Notes under the pieces: generated by a model | The model's database searches: none | Seen by the model: only the letters and a program-made list of their open reading frames with translations | What the model was told of the DNA's origin: nothing | Shown: positions 44,843-53,988 of the stretch, piece by piece | Layout of the letters: each line of letters starts with the position of its first letter | Position numbering within the stretch: the first letter of the stretch is position 1 | Made by a program: the position numbers and the translations under genes | Origin: Paenibacillus sp. ACRRY | GTDB lineage: Bacteria; Bacillota; Bacilli; Paenibacillales; Paenibacillaceae | Direction of reading: 5' to 3' | DNA length: 64,000 nucleotides | Assembly (NCBI RefSeq): GCF_022346995.1 | Contig: NZ_JAKRNM010000002.1 | Span: 124,001 to 188,000 of the forward strand

Positions 44843-45511
44843 TTAAAGATGGAGCAGTGTGACTTCCTGGACTTCCGGAATCACCTCAATCTGCCTGACC
44901 ACGGCGGGGTCAATCCGGCCATCACATTCGAGCACCATCATGGCTTCACCTCGCCGGTTCTTACGATCCACGGACATGTGTCCGATATTAATGCGATTAT
45001 CTACAAGCAGGCGGGTGACGACAGCAATGACACCGGGTTCATCGCTATGACGAATGATGAGTGTAGGATAGAGAGCCGTCAGCTTCAAGTTGTAGCCGTT
45101 AATCCGGACAATTTCGATATTCCCTCCGCCAATGGATGTACCGATCATGTTTAATGTGCGATTTCCCGCTGCGTTGGTCAGTACAATCTCCGCTGTGTTC
45201 GGATGCGGGTACAGACCTGTCCCCGGACGGATGACGGTTTGCATGCCAGCTATGTCTGCGTGGGCAAAAGCCTCGGGCAATCCGGGGTCATCCGTGTCCA
45301 TATCCAGAAGACCGCCAACGATGGCGGTATCGGTACCATGTCCTTTATACGTTGCGGCAAAAGAGCCAAACATGATGATCTCCGCATGGGAGGGGCATTC
45401 GCCAAACAGTTGTCTAGCCGTTCGTCCAATCCGTGCTGCTCCTGCAGTGTGCGAACTTGACGGTCCAACCATGGCTGGACCGATAATGGAGAATACGTCT
45501 TTGAACCTCAC
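44843..45511 (-). CDS. sdaAB: L-serine dehydratase, iron-sulfur-dependent, beta subunit
   Basis: 222 residues. The N-terminal part has the family motif FSIIGPAMVGPSSSHTAGAARIGR and GHGTDTAIVGGLLDM; the C-terminus is an ACT domain (GVIAVVTRLLVDNRINIGHMSVDR...EVQEVTLLHL) that may bind an amino acid. The GTG start at 45511 follows GGGGAGA at 8 nt; the longer upstream open frame is out of character and overlaps the amidohydrolase gene. It lies 4 nt after the amidohydrolase stop, so the genes are co-translated. Confidence 0.93.
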   Translation of the reverse strand: MRFKDVFSIIGPAMVGPSSSHTAGAARIGRTARQLFGECPSHAEIIMFGSFAATYKGHGTDTAIVGGLLDMDTDDPGLPEAFAHADIAGMQTVIRPGTGLYPHPNTAEIVLTNAAGNRTLNMIGTSIGGGNIEIVRINGYNLKLTALYPTLIIRHSDEPGVIAVVTRLLVDNRINIGHMSVDRKNRRGEAMMVLECDGRIDPAVVRQIEVIPEVQEVTLLHL

Positions 45512-45515
45512 CGTC

Positions 45516-46958
45516 TCATTCTCCCCGTTTGGGAGGCTGCACATTTGCGGGAACGAGGCAGTCGTACACTTCCCCGCCGAGTCTGTCCAGTAACTCCTGT
45601 TGTGCTTCCTTGACGATCTCTGGATGCAAGATGGATTCAATGGCCGTTGCTGCCATCGCTTTGGCGGCGAGCAGCATGCCCTTGTGGGCAAAACTGCTCT
45701 TGCCCTGGGCAACGGTTTGCCAAGCATGGAGCGGCGTACCAAAGGCCATCGTGGTTGTAATGCACTGCGCCGTCGGCACGTTCCAGCTGACATCGGCTAC
45801 ATCGGTTGATCCACCCATGAAGGTCTCCTTCTCATCCGAATAAGGAGCAATAAAGTTCGGCAGCGGTCGCTCAGCCAGAAGAGGGGCCAGTTCAGGACCA
45901 ACTAATGCGCCAGCTTCCTGCTGATTTGGGAGCGGCAGCGTATCATAGATGGCTTTGGCATAATGGTATTCTTCCTCTGCATATTCGGGTGCACCGAAAG
46001 CCACGAGATGCTGATGCATTACTTTCTCGAGTGTACTGTTCGGAATCAGGTTGGCACATGCGCCTTCATATTTAAAATCCATCGTGGTTTCCGTCATTAG
46101 GGCAGCTCCTTCTGCGACTTTCACCAGACGTTCAAACAGGCTCCGTACCTGAGCGCTCTTCGGTGCTCGTACGAGATAAGTGACCTCGGCTTCCGCTTGC
46201 ACGACATTAGGAGCCAAACCTCCTGAGTTGGTGATTGCGTAATGAATTCGGGCCTGATCAATCATGTGCTCTCGCATATAATTTGAACCGATATTCATCA
46301 GCTCAACGGCATCGAGAGCGCTTCGGCCCAGGTGGGGAGCGGCAGCGGCATGAGCACTAATGCCTTTAAAAGTAAACGTGCCGTGAATGACCGCATTGGA
46401 GCTTCCGTGCATAACGGCATTCATGGAATGAGGGTGCCAGGAGAGTGCGGCATCCACATCCTTAAAGTAGCCCTCTCGAGCAAGATACGTTTTACCATAT
46501 CCGCTTTCTTCAGCCGGGCATCCATAGAAGCGCACCGTTCCTTGGGTTTCGGGATGCTCCCGAAGATAGTCTTTGACTGCGACGGCCGCAGCTACAGCGC
46601 CTATTCCGAGCAGGTTATGTCCGCATCCATGACCGTTACCGCGCGGCTGAACGGGCTGATATGTGCTGATTCCTGCTTCCTGACTGAGATCAGCCAGTGC
46701 GTCATATTCGCCCAGTAAGGCAATAACAGGCAGCCCTGAACCATAAGAGGCAATGAATCCGGTCTCCAGTCCGGCAACACCTCTCTCGATCGTGAAGCCT
46801 TCCGATTCAAGCAATTCGATCAGCAGCTCTGCGGATTGGAATTCATCGAACCTTGTCTCTGCAAATTCCCAGATTCGGTCACTGGCATGGGTGAACAACT
46901 CGCGTTTTCCTTCAATGGCATCGGATAAATATTGGGTTAGATCCATCGTTGTTGTCAT
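45516..46958 (-). CDS. M20-family amidohydrolase (AbgB-like)
   Basis: 480 residues. A two-domain M20 dipeptidase/aminoacylase of the AbgB type: GNGHGCGHNLLG (metal His/Cys site), YGCPAEESGYGKTY (catalytic Glu pair), ALSWHPHSMNAVM, and the dimerisation domain with GISAHAAAAPHLGRSALDAVELM; the end motif GSTDVADVSWNVP is also standard. Such enzymes remove an acyl or aroyl group from an amino acid. Being co-transcribed with L-serine dehydratase, the expected substrate is an N-substituted serine or a serine-containing pseudo-dipeptide; that is inference. The ATG at 46958 follows AAGAGGTG. Confidence 0.88.
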   Translation of the reverse strand: MTTTMDLTQYLSDAIEGKRELFTHASDRIWEFAETRFDEFQSAELLIELLESEGFTIERGVAGLETGFIASYGSGLPVIALLGEYDALADLSQEAGISTYQPVQPRGNGHGCGHNLLGIGAVAAAVAVKDYLREHPETQGTVRFYGCPAEESGYGKTYLAREGYFKDVDAALSWHPHSMNAVMHGSSNAVIHGTFTFKGISAHAAAAPHLGRSALDAVELMNIGSNYMREHMIDQARIHYAITNSGGLAPNVVQAEAEVTYLVRAPKSAQVRSLFERLVKVAEGAALMTETTMDFKYEGACANLIPNSTLEKVMHQHLVAFGAPEYAEEEYHYAKAIYDTLPLPNQQEAGALVGPELAPLLAERPLPNFIAPYSDEKETFMGGSTDVADVSWNVPTAQCITTTMAFGTPLHAWQTVAQGKSSFAHKGMLLAAKAMAATAIESILHPEIVKEAQQELLDRLGGEVYDCLVPANVQPPKRGE

Positions 46959-47043
46959 GGGATACACCTCTTTACATTAGTTTTATAGTGAGCACGATAT
47001 GGCTTTTGTGTTTGGCATGAGTTAAGGGTACTAAGCTGCCTTA

Positions 47044-48282
47044 TTAAACAGCTGTTGCTTGTATTTCGGAAGCACTGTCGTTTTTCGAACGACGCGAGAA
47101 CAATAACGAAAGGGAGCAGATGAGGGCGAAGGCGATCAACATGATGAAGGCCGTTGCATAAGATCCCCCCGAGGCCTGTACCAGAAATCCGATCAGCATT
47201 GGTGTCAGAAAACCGGCAAGCTGTGCACCTGTGTTAATGAATCCATTAGCGGTTGCGACCACGGATTCGGGCATCGTTTTAAGGGATTTTGAAATGATGA
47301 GCGTGGAAATAAATCCAGCCATTGCCGTTACGATGGTCATGTACGTAATAAATGTAGTAATGCTGCCTGCAGAGCCCATAAGGTACAGGAACAAGGCAAC
47401 TAGTACTCCGAACACGGAAGCGATGATTCGATCTTTGCCAGCCGGGATGCGGTCAAGTACATAGCCACTGAGGATCATGGTGAAAATGCTGACGACAGCC
47501 GGGATGGCTGCATACAGTCCCATTTGCGTCATATCCAAACCCCGGACATTGACCATGTACGTTGGCATCCAGGATTGAAGGCCCCAGTTCACGGCATAAA
47601 TGCTGAAGTAGCTGATGAACAAGTTCCAGATCATGGGTGTTTTCAGGACTTCTTTAAGCGATGTTTTGGGTTGTTGGCCCGAGGCAGAGGCAGCGAGTGA
47701 AGGTTTGGCCGGTTCTTTGAGTAAAAAGAACATGAGGGCAGTGATGAGGATGCCCACCACACCGATGATATAGAACAGGTTGCGCCAGCCGATGGTGACA
47801 AGGGCGTGTCCAGTCAGAATGGGAGTGACAACCCCCATAATCGCAGCGGATGCCAGCATGATCGACATGGCTCCACTTCGCTGGTTGACTGGAAAGTTGG
47901 TGGCGATAGCTTTGGAACCGGAAGGGAAAAAGCTGCCTTCACCAATACCAAACAGGAAACGAACAAAGATGAGAGAGAGCAATGACCAGGCCGACCCGGT
48001 CAAGATGGTGAATATGGACCAGGAGAACAAGGAAACGAGTATGACCTTCCGGTAGCCAAAACGGTCAGCGAGTGCTCCGCCCGGGATCTGCATGATGGCA
48101 TATCCGAGAAAAAAGCTGCTGAGGATGATTCCTTGTGCGGAAGCGCCCAGACCCAGGTCCTGAGTTATTCCCACAATGGCATAGTTGATGACGAAGCGAT
48201 CGAGGTTGCCTAGGCACCAGCCAAGAAACAAGAGAGCGAGAACAATGTACTTAAAGTGTTTGCTTTGCATGATTTTGGACAT
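47044..48282 (-). CDS. MFS transporter, anion:cation symporter (ACS) family
   Basis: 412 residues with 12 membrane helices. FLGWCLGNLDRFVINYAIVGI at the start, then GGALADRFGYRKVILVSLFSW (the MFS motif A loop) and IGEGSFFPSGSKAIATNFPVNQRSGAMSIM are typical of the ACS branch, which imports organic anions such as hexuronates, phthalates or pantothenate. As first gene of the amidohydrolase/serine-dehydratase operon it probably brings in the compound that the amidohydrolase splits. GAAAGAAGG precedes the ATG. Divergent from the regulator at 48397. Confidence 0.88.
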   Translation of the reverse strand: MSKIMQSKHFKYIVLALLFLGWCLGNLDRFVINYAIVGITQDLGLGASAQGIILSSFFLGYAIMQIPGGALADRFGYRKVILVSLFSWSIFTILTGSAWSLLSLIFVRFLFGIGEGSFFPSGSKAIATNFPVNQRSGAMSIMLASAAIMGVVTPILTGHALVTIGWRNLFYIIGVVGILITALMFFLLKEPAKPSLAASASGQQPKTSLKEVLKTPMIWNLFISYFSIYAVNWGLQSWMPTYMVNVRGLDMTQMGLYAAIPAVVSIFTMILSGYVLDRIPAGKDRIIASVFGVLVALFLYLMGSAGSITTFITYMTIVTAMAGFISTLIISKSLKTMPESVVATANGFINTGAQLAGFLTPMLIGFLVQASGGSYATAFIMLIAFALICSLSLLFSRRSKNDSASEIQATAV

Positions 48283-48396
48283 TGTGTTACCTTCTTTCTC
48301 ATCGATTGTTAACTTGATTTCTGTGTTGATATAAAGTTACAGGATGAGAGGGTACCAACACAATGTATATATATGTATAATTAATTATAGTTTTAT

Positions 48397-50499
48397 GTGA
48401 AAACCTACATTGACTTGGGGGCGGCTCTGTTGAATGGAATCTTACATGAAATCCTGAGAGAACGTTTGGGGAAATGCGATTATGAGGTTTGGATCAGCAG
48501 TAATTGGGAAGATTGGGTGCTGAATGAAGCCATTGGCAGAAAGGAAAGTATACCGCCTTGTTTTGCTGAAAGTCTCCCTCTTCAACACCCTAAAGTAGAG
48601 CAAGAATCAGATGATATTGTGTTAGTTTTTCTGCCATATAGTAATAATATATGTGTGGCTATTCGTGTTTTTAAGAACTGGCACTGTTCTGCGGAAGATT
48701 TAGTTACGTTATCCTCATTACTCTATCCGTATTATACGGAGGCTGTGGCCAGCAAGCATGAACGTGCCTTGAACGAAATCATGAACAGTATCCGTGATGT
48801 GACTCAGCTGTTAGATCTGAATGAACTGTTGGGGCGGATTTTGGTGAGTGCGCTATCGGTCATCCCTTATGAATGTATCGGGGTGTTATGGAGATATGAT
48901 CCTGCAATTGATGCACTGAAGGTTAAGGCGAGAGCTGGAGAAATGGGCGAGGACATGCTGAAAATGAAGCTGAAGCCGGGTGAAGGCATTATTGGAAATA
49001 CATTTAAACGAGGCACACCCAAGCTTTATAACAGTTTTTCCACAGTCGAAGATGATTTTGGCAACATGACACCCGACAACAAGGATCATTTGAATTCGGC
49101 ATACGACTTTCAAAATATCGGTTCGATCATTTCAGTGCCCATCAAGGTGGGTGGTCAGCCGGATTGCGTGTTAATTGTCTATCAAAAAGGAAAGGTCCCC
49201 ATATTCACGGAATCGGATGTAAGGCTGCTGCAGAGCTTTGCCGATCAGGTTTCCATCGCAATCACGAATGCCCAGCTATATGAGGATCTGAGCAAACGGA
49301 ACGAGACGCTCATCAAACGGGACGAGATTCACTCATCCTTAATGCGACTTTCGCTGCAAAATAAGGGTGCGGTATCGATCGTTAACGAATTGACACGTAT
49401 TATTGGCGTGCCAATCGTATTTATCGATTTTATTGATAATGAATGGATTCCCAAACGGAGCAGTGTCCTGAATGATTGGGATATGGAGAAACTGCGCAAT
49501 CTTTACGAATCCTTGCACCATCCCGATTATCTGACATGTATCGAAGGAGAAGATAGCCGGTCATATCAATACTTGTATCCGATTGCTTCGGCTAATCAGT
49601 GTCTCGGCTATCTGATCATGCAGATGAATAATCCGCTGGAACCATTGCAGTTGATTGCGCTGGAGCAGGGAAGCTCCATTCTGGCTCTTGAACTGATGCG
49701 CAAGCAGTCTTTGGCTGAATTTTACTTCAAGAAAACACAGCAATTCTTCAATGAACTGAGACTCAGTCAGGACTCGGAGGATTACTGGCAGAAGTCGGGG
49801 GAGATCGGGATCGGTCCTTCAACATCAATAGTATTAAGCCTTTTGGAGTTTGCGGATCGGGTGAACCCCTCCACATATAGCTCATTATCCGTTCAGCTCG
49901 TTGCTTATCTGAGAGAGAAAATGCCAAGCGGAACGCTGCCTGTTGCGTTTGGGGATGAGAGACGAATTACCTTGCTGCTGATCGTAGCCGAATCGATTAA
50001 ACCTGGTAAACTGGAACAGCGGTTCAGCTTGTTGGTGAAGGATTGGGAGAGTCAAAATCACGTAAAATTATTCGGAGGCTTAAGTTCAATCCGATCAGGC
50101 AAAGATGCAATTAATACGGGATTCCAGGAAGCGGATAAGGCACTGGCGTATCAGAGGACGAGGGGAGAACGGGGAACCATTCGATATACGGATATTGGCG
50201 TAAACCGTTTGTTCATCCGGCAATCTGCGGAGGATCTGAATACGTTTATGGCGGAGATCTTTGAGCCGCTACGACCTGTCAAAGGGCAGACCGGCGGACT
50301 GGAGGAAACGCTTATGACATATATGGCTTCCGGAGGATCTGCCGCTCAGACGGCAGCCACGCTTCATATTCATATCAATACACTATATCAGCGGATTCGC
50401 AAAATCGAAGAGATTCTGGGTATGTCCTTGAGCAACCAGGAGCATCTCCTCCATCTGCAGTTGGCCTGTTATCTGCGGCAGACATACCGCTCATCGTGA
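48397..50499 (+). CDS. GAF-domain PucR/CdaR-type transcriptional regulator
   Basis: About 700 residues. A unique N-terminal region (1-130), a GAF domain (about 135-300: LDLNELLGRILVSALSVIPYECIGVLW to LQSFADQVSIAITNAQLYEDL), a second sensory region (300-450), a GGDEF-like CdaR segment, and a C-terminal HTH_30 (LEETLMTYMASGGSAAQTAATLHIHINTLYQRIRKIEEILG) that ends in LACYLRQTY. This is the PucR/CdaR architecture, used for activators of catabolic genes. The GTG start has no ribosome site, and TATAAT at 48376-48381 would leave only a 9-nt leader; a TTG further in is an alternative. It is divergent from the MFS/amidohydrolase/serine dehydratase operon and probably controls it. Confidence 0.82.
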   Translation: MKTYIDLGAALLNGILHEILRERLGKCDYEVWISSNWEDWVLNEAIGRKESIPPCFAESLPLQHPKVEQESDDIVLVFLPYSNNICVAIRVFKNWHCSAEDLVTLSSLLYPYYTEAVASKHERALNEIMNSIRDVTQLLDLNELLGRILVSALSVIPYECIGVLWRYDPAIDALKVKARAGEMGEDMLKMKLKPGEGIIGNTFKRGTPKLYNSFSTVEDDFGNMTPDNKDHLNSAYDFQNIGSIISVPIKVGGQPDCVLIVYQKGKVPIFTESDVRLLQSFADQVSIAITNAQLYEDLSKRNETLIKRDEIHSSLMRLSLQNKGAVSIVNELTRIIGVPIVFIDFIDNEWIPKRSSVLNDWDMEKLRNLYESLHHPDYLTCIEGEDSRSYQYLYPIASANQCLGYLIMQMNNPLEPLQLIALEQGSSILALELMRKQSLAEFYFKKTQQFFNELRLSQDSEDYWQKSGEIGIGPSTSIVLSLLEFADRVNPSTYSSLSVQLVAYLREKMPSGTLPVAFGDERRITLLLIVAESIKPGKLEQRFSLLVKDWESQNHVKLFGGLSSIRSGKDAINTGFQEADKALAYQRTRGERGTIRYTDIGVNRLFIRQSAEDLNTFMAEIFEPLRPVKGQTGGLEETLMTYMASGGSAAQTAATLHIHINTLYQRIRKIEEILGMSLSNQEHLLHLQLACYLRQTYRSS

Positions 50500-50811
50500 G
50501 TTATGGGAATGGTATCAGTGATTTTCAAACAAAGTAATTGGCTAACCAGATATGGATTATAAGCAAGTGCATCCTGATTTTTCCTCTATCAAGCTACGCT
50601 TAGTGTATGTGAACACAGGCATTGTAATTCCGTTGTAATTCAATGCCTGACTTTATCCTATTAATTTAGTGAGTAACAGGAGCACTATTAGGATAAACTT
50701 CGGTTTCCTTCCATCCTCCTCAACCATCGATCATTTGGCTATCACTATTTGGTAGCGTTTACATTTAAACTTAAAGTAAAACTCCGAAATAAAACGGATT
50801 ATCCTTCTAAA
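50500..50811. other. Non-coding stretch with two inverted repeats
   Basis: No gene seen. CAGGCATTG at 50616-50624 and CAATGCCTG at 50641-50649 form a 9-bp stem followed by ACTTTATC, a weak terminator candidate for the regulator. Next, TTATCCTA (50653-50660) and TAGGATAA (50689-50696) enclose an inner TAGTG (50667-50671)/CACTA (50683-50687) pair, a second nested hairpin with no T-run. The rest is A/T-rich and leads into the MFS leader. Confidence 0.5.
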
Positions 50812-50877
50812 ATGAACGAATTGCCGTTAATTAAGTATGCCAAATGTGGACCCGTTTTTATAAGCTTATCCTTGTAG
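50812..50877 (+). promoter_or_regulatory. Possible leader-peptide attenuator before the MFS exporter
   Basis: A 21-codon frame (NELPLIKYAKCGPVFISLSL after the ATG) lies in the exporter leader. TTATCCTT occurs just before it (50799-50806) and again over its last codons (50866-50873); both are exact complements of AAGGATAA at 50906-50913, which overlaps the exporter ribosome site AAAGGAG (50912-50918). So two mutually exclusive hairpins, one or both hiding the ribosome site, can be drawn, as in drug-induced translational attenuators. The peptide has no clear ribosome site of its own, which weakens the case. Confidence 0.4.
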
Positions 50878-50925
50878 GCCAAAGGCTTTTGGACTTACAC
50901 AAATAAAGGATAAAGGAGAATCTTC

Positions 50926-52101
50926 GTGAACGTGAACACAATAGCAAAGGAACGTCTTCCCTGGTCAGGTCTGCTTGCTTTGGCTATGGCTGGATTCATA
51001 TGCATACTTACCGAAAGCCTACCGGCGGGGCTGCTGCCGCAAATAGCAAAAGATCTGGAAATCAGGGAAGGTTTGGCTGGACAACTTGTCACATTATATG
51101 CAGTGGGATCTCTTCTGGCAGCGATTCCCTTGACGACAGCTACACGTGGATGGAGACGCAGACCACTGCTGTTATTATGCATCTTCGGTTTTCTGATTTT
51201 TAACACGATTACGGCCGTATCTTCGGTATATGTACTGACCCTCATTGCACGCTTCATGGCCGGGGTATCTGCTGGCGTGTTGTGGGGAATGACCGCAGGT
51301 TACGCACGCCGGATGGTTTCAAGCTCATTAAAGGGAAAAGCGATGGCTGTCGCCATGGTGGGCACACCTCTGGCACTATCACTAGGTGTCCCCTTGGGTA
51401 CCTTTTTGGGGAATTACACAGGGTGGCGACTTATCTTTGGAACTGTCTCATTATTAACAGTTGCACTTGTAGTTTGGGTGCTATGGAAAGTGCCTGATTA
51501 TAAGGGAGAGCCTGTTCGTCATCAGCTTGCGCTTCATCGGATTTTGGTTATGCCCGGGATCCGTTCCATATTGTTTGTTGTTCTCGCCTGGGTACTCGCT
51601 CATAACATTCTGTACACGTATATTTCACCTTATCTGGGCGAGACCGTGCTGTCTGAACGGGTGGATCTGATTCTGCTGATCTTTGGACTGACCTCAGTGA
51701 TCGGTATATGGATTATTGGGCTGCTGATCGACCGTTACATGAGGCTTTTGATTCTGATCAGTCTAGTTATATTTGCATTGGCCTCGCTGGTAATGGGGGT
51801 CTTTATCCATCAACCGACTGCGATCATTATAGGGATAGTCGCCTGGGGACTTACATTTGGAGGGGCCGCTACGTTACTGCAGACTGCAATTGCACAAGCA
51901 GGGGGCAAGAGTGCCGATATCGCCCAATCCATGCTGGTGACAGCATGGAATCTGGGAATTGGGGGAGGAGGGGTCATCGGAGCCGTTCTATTGGACCAGG
52001 TGGGAGCTCGTTCTCTGCCGATTTCCTTGATCCTGTTGATCGTTATGGCCTTGATTGTTGCCTGGTCTGCCAGAAAACATGGTTTTTCCAAGACGAGCTA
52101 A
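50926..52101 (+). CDS. MFS transporter, drug:H+ antiporter-1 type (AraJ/Cmx-like)
   Basis: 391 residues, 12 helices. FICILTESLPAGLLPQIAKDL is the opening of the AraJ/YdhP/Cmx exporters (conserved TE-x-LPAGLLPQI), followed by LATRGWRRRPLLLLCI (motif A) and a GTPLALSLGVPLGTFLGNYTGWR segment (motif C, antiporter type). These proteins export drugs, sugars or other small molecules. The GTG start follows AAAGGAG at 7 nt. The unusual leader ahead of it suggests that its expression is controlled after transcription begins. Confidence 0.88.
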   Translation: MNVNTIAKERLPWSGLLALAMAGFICILTESLPAGLLPQIAKDLEIREGLAGQLVTLYAVGSLLAAIPLTTATRGWRRRPLLLLCIFGFLIFNTITAVSSVYVLTLIARFMAGVSAGVLWGMTAGYARRMVSSSLKGKAMAVAMVGTPLALSLGVPLGTFLGNYTGWRLIFGTVSLLTVALVVWVLWKVPDYKGEPVRHQLALHRILVMPGIRSILFVVLAWVLAHNILYTYISPYLGETVLSERVDLILLIFGLTSVIGIWIIGLLIDRYMRLLILISLVIFALASLVMGVFIHQPTAIIIGIVAWGLTFGGAATLLQTAIAQAGGKSADIAQSMLVTAWNLGIGGGGVIGAVLLDQVGARSLPISLILLIVMALIVAWSARKHGFSKTS

Positions 52102-52116
52102 GAACGGAAACTACCA

Positions 52117-52557
52117 TTACACTACATTCGTTCCTACAATAAGATTTTTGGCTGCGATAGGTGAAGATATGGCAATGAGGGTAGTGTAGGTACCGAATGG
52201 ATCGCATCGGTCTCCAAACGCTTCGAGATCAGCAATCGAATCGGTCATGATCTTTAACAAGTAGTTATGCTCTCCGCTCACGCGGTGACATTCAACCACT
52301 TCCGGTGACGAACGGCAGAAATCTAGAAAGGCATGACAATCCCGTGTGCGGAAAAGAAGATAAGACGTGCTAGACTTCCCTATTTTCTGTGGAGAAATGA
52401 TGGTGCGGTACTCCTCGATTACCCTGCTTTCTTCCAATCGCTTTACGCGTTCTGTTACGGCGGGTTGAGATAAACCTACCAGCTTGCCCAGCTCTGTCAT
52501 GGATAGCCTTGCCTGGTTTTGCAAATGAAAGAGGATATTGGTATCGATTTGGTCCAT
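52117..52557 (-). CDS. Lrp/AsnC-family transcriptional regulator
   Basis: 146 residues. N-terminal helix-turn-helix IDTNILFHLQNQARLSMTELGKLVGLSQPAVTERVKRLEE and C-terminal RAM ligand domain (VVECHRVSGEHNYLLKIMTDSIADLEAFGDRCDPFGTYTTLIAISSPIAAK). GGGGG precedes the ATG at 8 nt. It converges on the MFS exporter with only 15 bp between stops and is divergent from the serine hydrolase, which is the most likely target. Two AAATAC repeats 11 bp apart (52584-52589, 52595-52600) lie next to its start. Confidence 0.9.
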   Translation of the reverse strand: MDQIDTNILFHLQNQARLSMTELGKLVGLSQPAVTERVKRLEESRVIEEYRTIISPQKIGKSSTSYLLFRTRDCHAFLDFCRSSPEVVECHRVSGEHNYLLKIMTDSIADLEAFGDRCDPFGTYTTLIAISSPIAAKNLIVGTNVV

Positions 52558-52723
52558 GAGAAGGCCCCCTTTTAAATTATAGGAAATACTTTGTAAATAC
52601 CTTTATATTTATGACAAATTCATGAGGATAACTTGGTTGTCTTATGTAATTCGGGTGAGATCATTTATATAATAAGCACACTTGCTTTAAATAATCAAGG
52701 TACAGATGGAGAGGAAGAGTCAA

Positions 52724-53896
52724 ATGGGAGACAGAGACATGAAATTTAATCTTGCATCTGTAGAAAACGTAATTCACCGTACATTAGCAGAAAAAAGAAT
52801 CGTGGGTTCCGTTGTTCAGATTGCCTGGAAAGGAGAACTCGTTTATAAAAGCGCTACTGGCTTTGCCGATCGGGAGCAGAACAGACGGATGCAAGAGAAC
52901 GCACTGTTCAGGTATGCTTCTGTAACCAAGCCGATTGTATCCACCGCTGCCATGGTATTAATATCCCAGGGTAAATTAAAGCTGGATGATCTGGTTGTGA
53001 AATGGCTCCCCGAATTCCGTCCCAAGAAGCCGAATGGGGAAATTGCCTCCATGACGGTTCATCATCTGATGACACATACGGCAGGATTATCATATCGATT
53101 TTTTCAGGAAAACGGGGGAACGTACGAACTTGCCGGAGTATCGGATGGGATGGATATCGCTGGCATTACGCTGGAAGAAAATTTGTTGAGGATTGCTTCT
53201 GCCCCGCTATTATATAAGCCCGGGGAGATGTGGAGATATTCGATTGCAACGGATGTACTTGGTGCAGTCATTGAGAAAGTGACCGGGATGACCCTGCGAG
53301 AGGCGGTACAACAGCTTGTGACTCATCCACTGGGCATGAAGGATACGGATTTTGTTGCTGTGGATCCGGAGAGAATGACAGCTGCCTATGCGAACAGCTC
53401 CAACAGTTTTGAACCCCGTCGCTTGGGAGCAGAGGAACATGTTCCTTTTATTGAAGGAACGGCCGGCTTCCGCCTTGCACCAGAAAGAGTTCTCGATCCA
53501 TCCGCCTATTTCTCAGGTGGCGCGGGGATGGTCGGAAGTGCAGGAGACTTTCTTCTTTTGCTTGAAACGCTGCGTCAAGGTGGAGGCTCTCTTCTTCCAG
53601 AAGCGCTGGTCACCGAAATGACGACCAATCAGATTGGCGATCTTGCCATGCCGTATTGGCCGGGCAGGGGATTTGGACTGGGATTCACGTTGCTGAAGGA
53701 TCCGGTAGAGGCGGGGACCTCCGAGTCTGTTGGATCATGGCGTATGGGAGGAACCTATGGTCACTCGTGGTTTGTTGATCCGGCAGAAGAGTTGAGTGTT
53801 GTTGCGTTCACGAATACAGCTCTGGAGGGCATGTTGGGCAGGTTTACAACTGAACTGTGCGAGGCTGTCTATGAGGGGATTGGGCGAAAGAGATAA
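52724..53896 (+). CDS. Beta-lactamase-fold serine hydrolase (class C-like)
   Basis: 390 residues. The serine-lysine pair is S66-V-T-K69 in ALFRYASVTKPIV; THTAGLSY is the usual helix after it; the third motif is Y172-S-I rather than the classic Y-x-N, which fits esterase or peptidase members rather than a true AmpC lactamase; GGTYGHSWFVDP is the K/H-x-G region. No signal peptide is visible, so it is likely cytosolic. The ATG at 52724 (GGAAGAG upstream) or 52739 are both possible. Divergent from an Lrp regulator. Hydrolysis of an ester or D-amino-acid peptide is plausible. Confidence 0.82.
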   Translation: MGDRDMKFNLASVENVIHRTLAEKRIVGSVVQIAWKGELVYKSATGFADREQNRRMQENALFRYASVTKPIVSTAAMVLISQGKLKLDDLVVKWLPEFRPKKPNGEIASMTVHHLMTHTAGLSYRFFQENGGTYELAGVSDGMDIAGITLEENLLRIASAPLLYKPGEMWRYSIATDVLGAVIEKVTGMTLREAVQQLVTHPLGMKDTDFVAVDPERMTAAYANSSNSFEPRRLGAEEHVPFIEGTAGFRLAPERVLDPSAYFSGGAGMVGSAGDFLLLLETLRQGGGSLLPEALVTEMTTNQIGDLAMPYWPGRGFGLGFTLLKDPVEAGTSESVGSWRMGGTYGHSWFVDPAEELSVVAFTNTALEGMLGRFTTELCEAVYEGIGRKR

Positions 53897-53988
53897 CTTG
53901 CATAATGGATCAATATGGAAAAATATGATAATGTAGAGCAGTAGGTTACAGTTGTGTTCTGAACTTGATCCCGAAATGAGATGAGAAG

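Noticed and set aside
45512..45793. N-terminal extension of sdaAB upstream of 45511
   Set aside because: The extra sequence is arginine/proline/cysteine-rich noise overlapping the amidohydrolase gene; the GTG at 45511 has a good ribosome site and begins the conserved domain.
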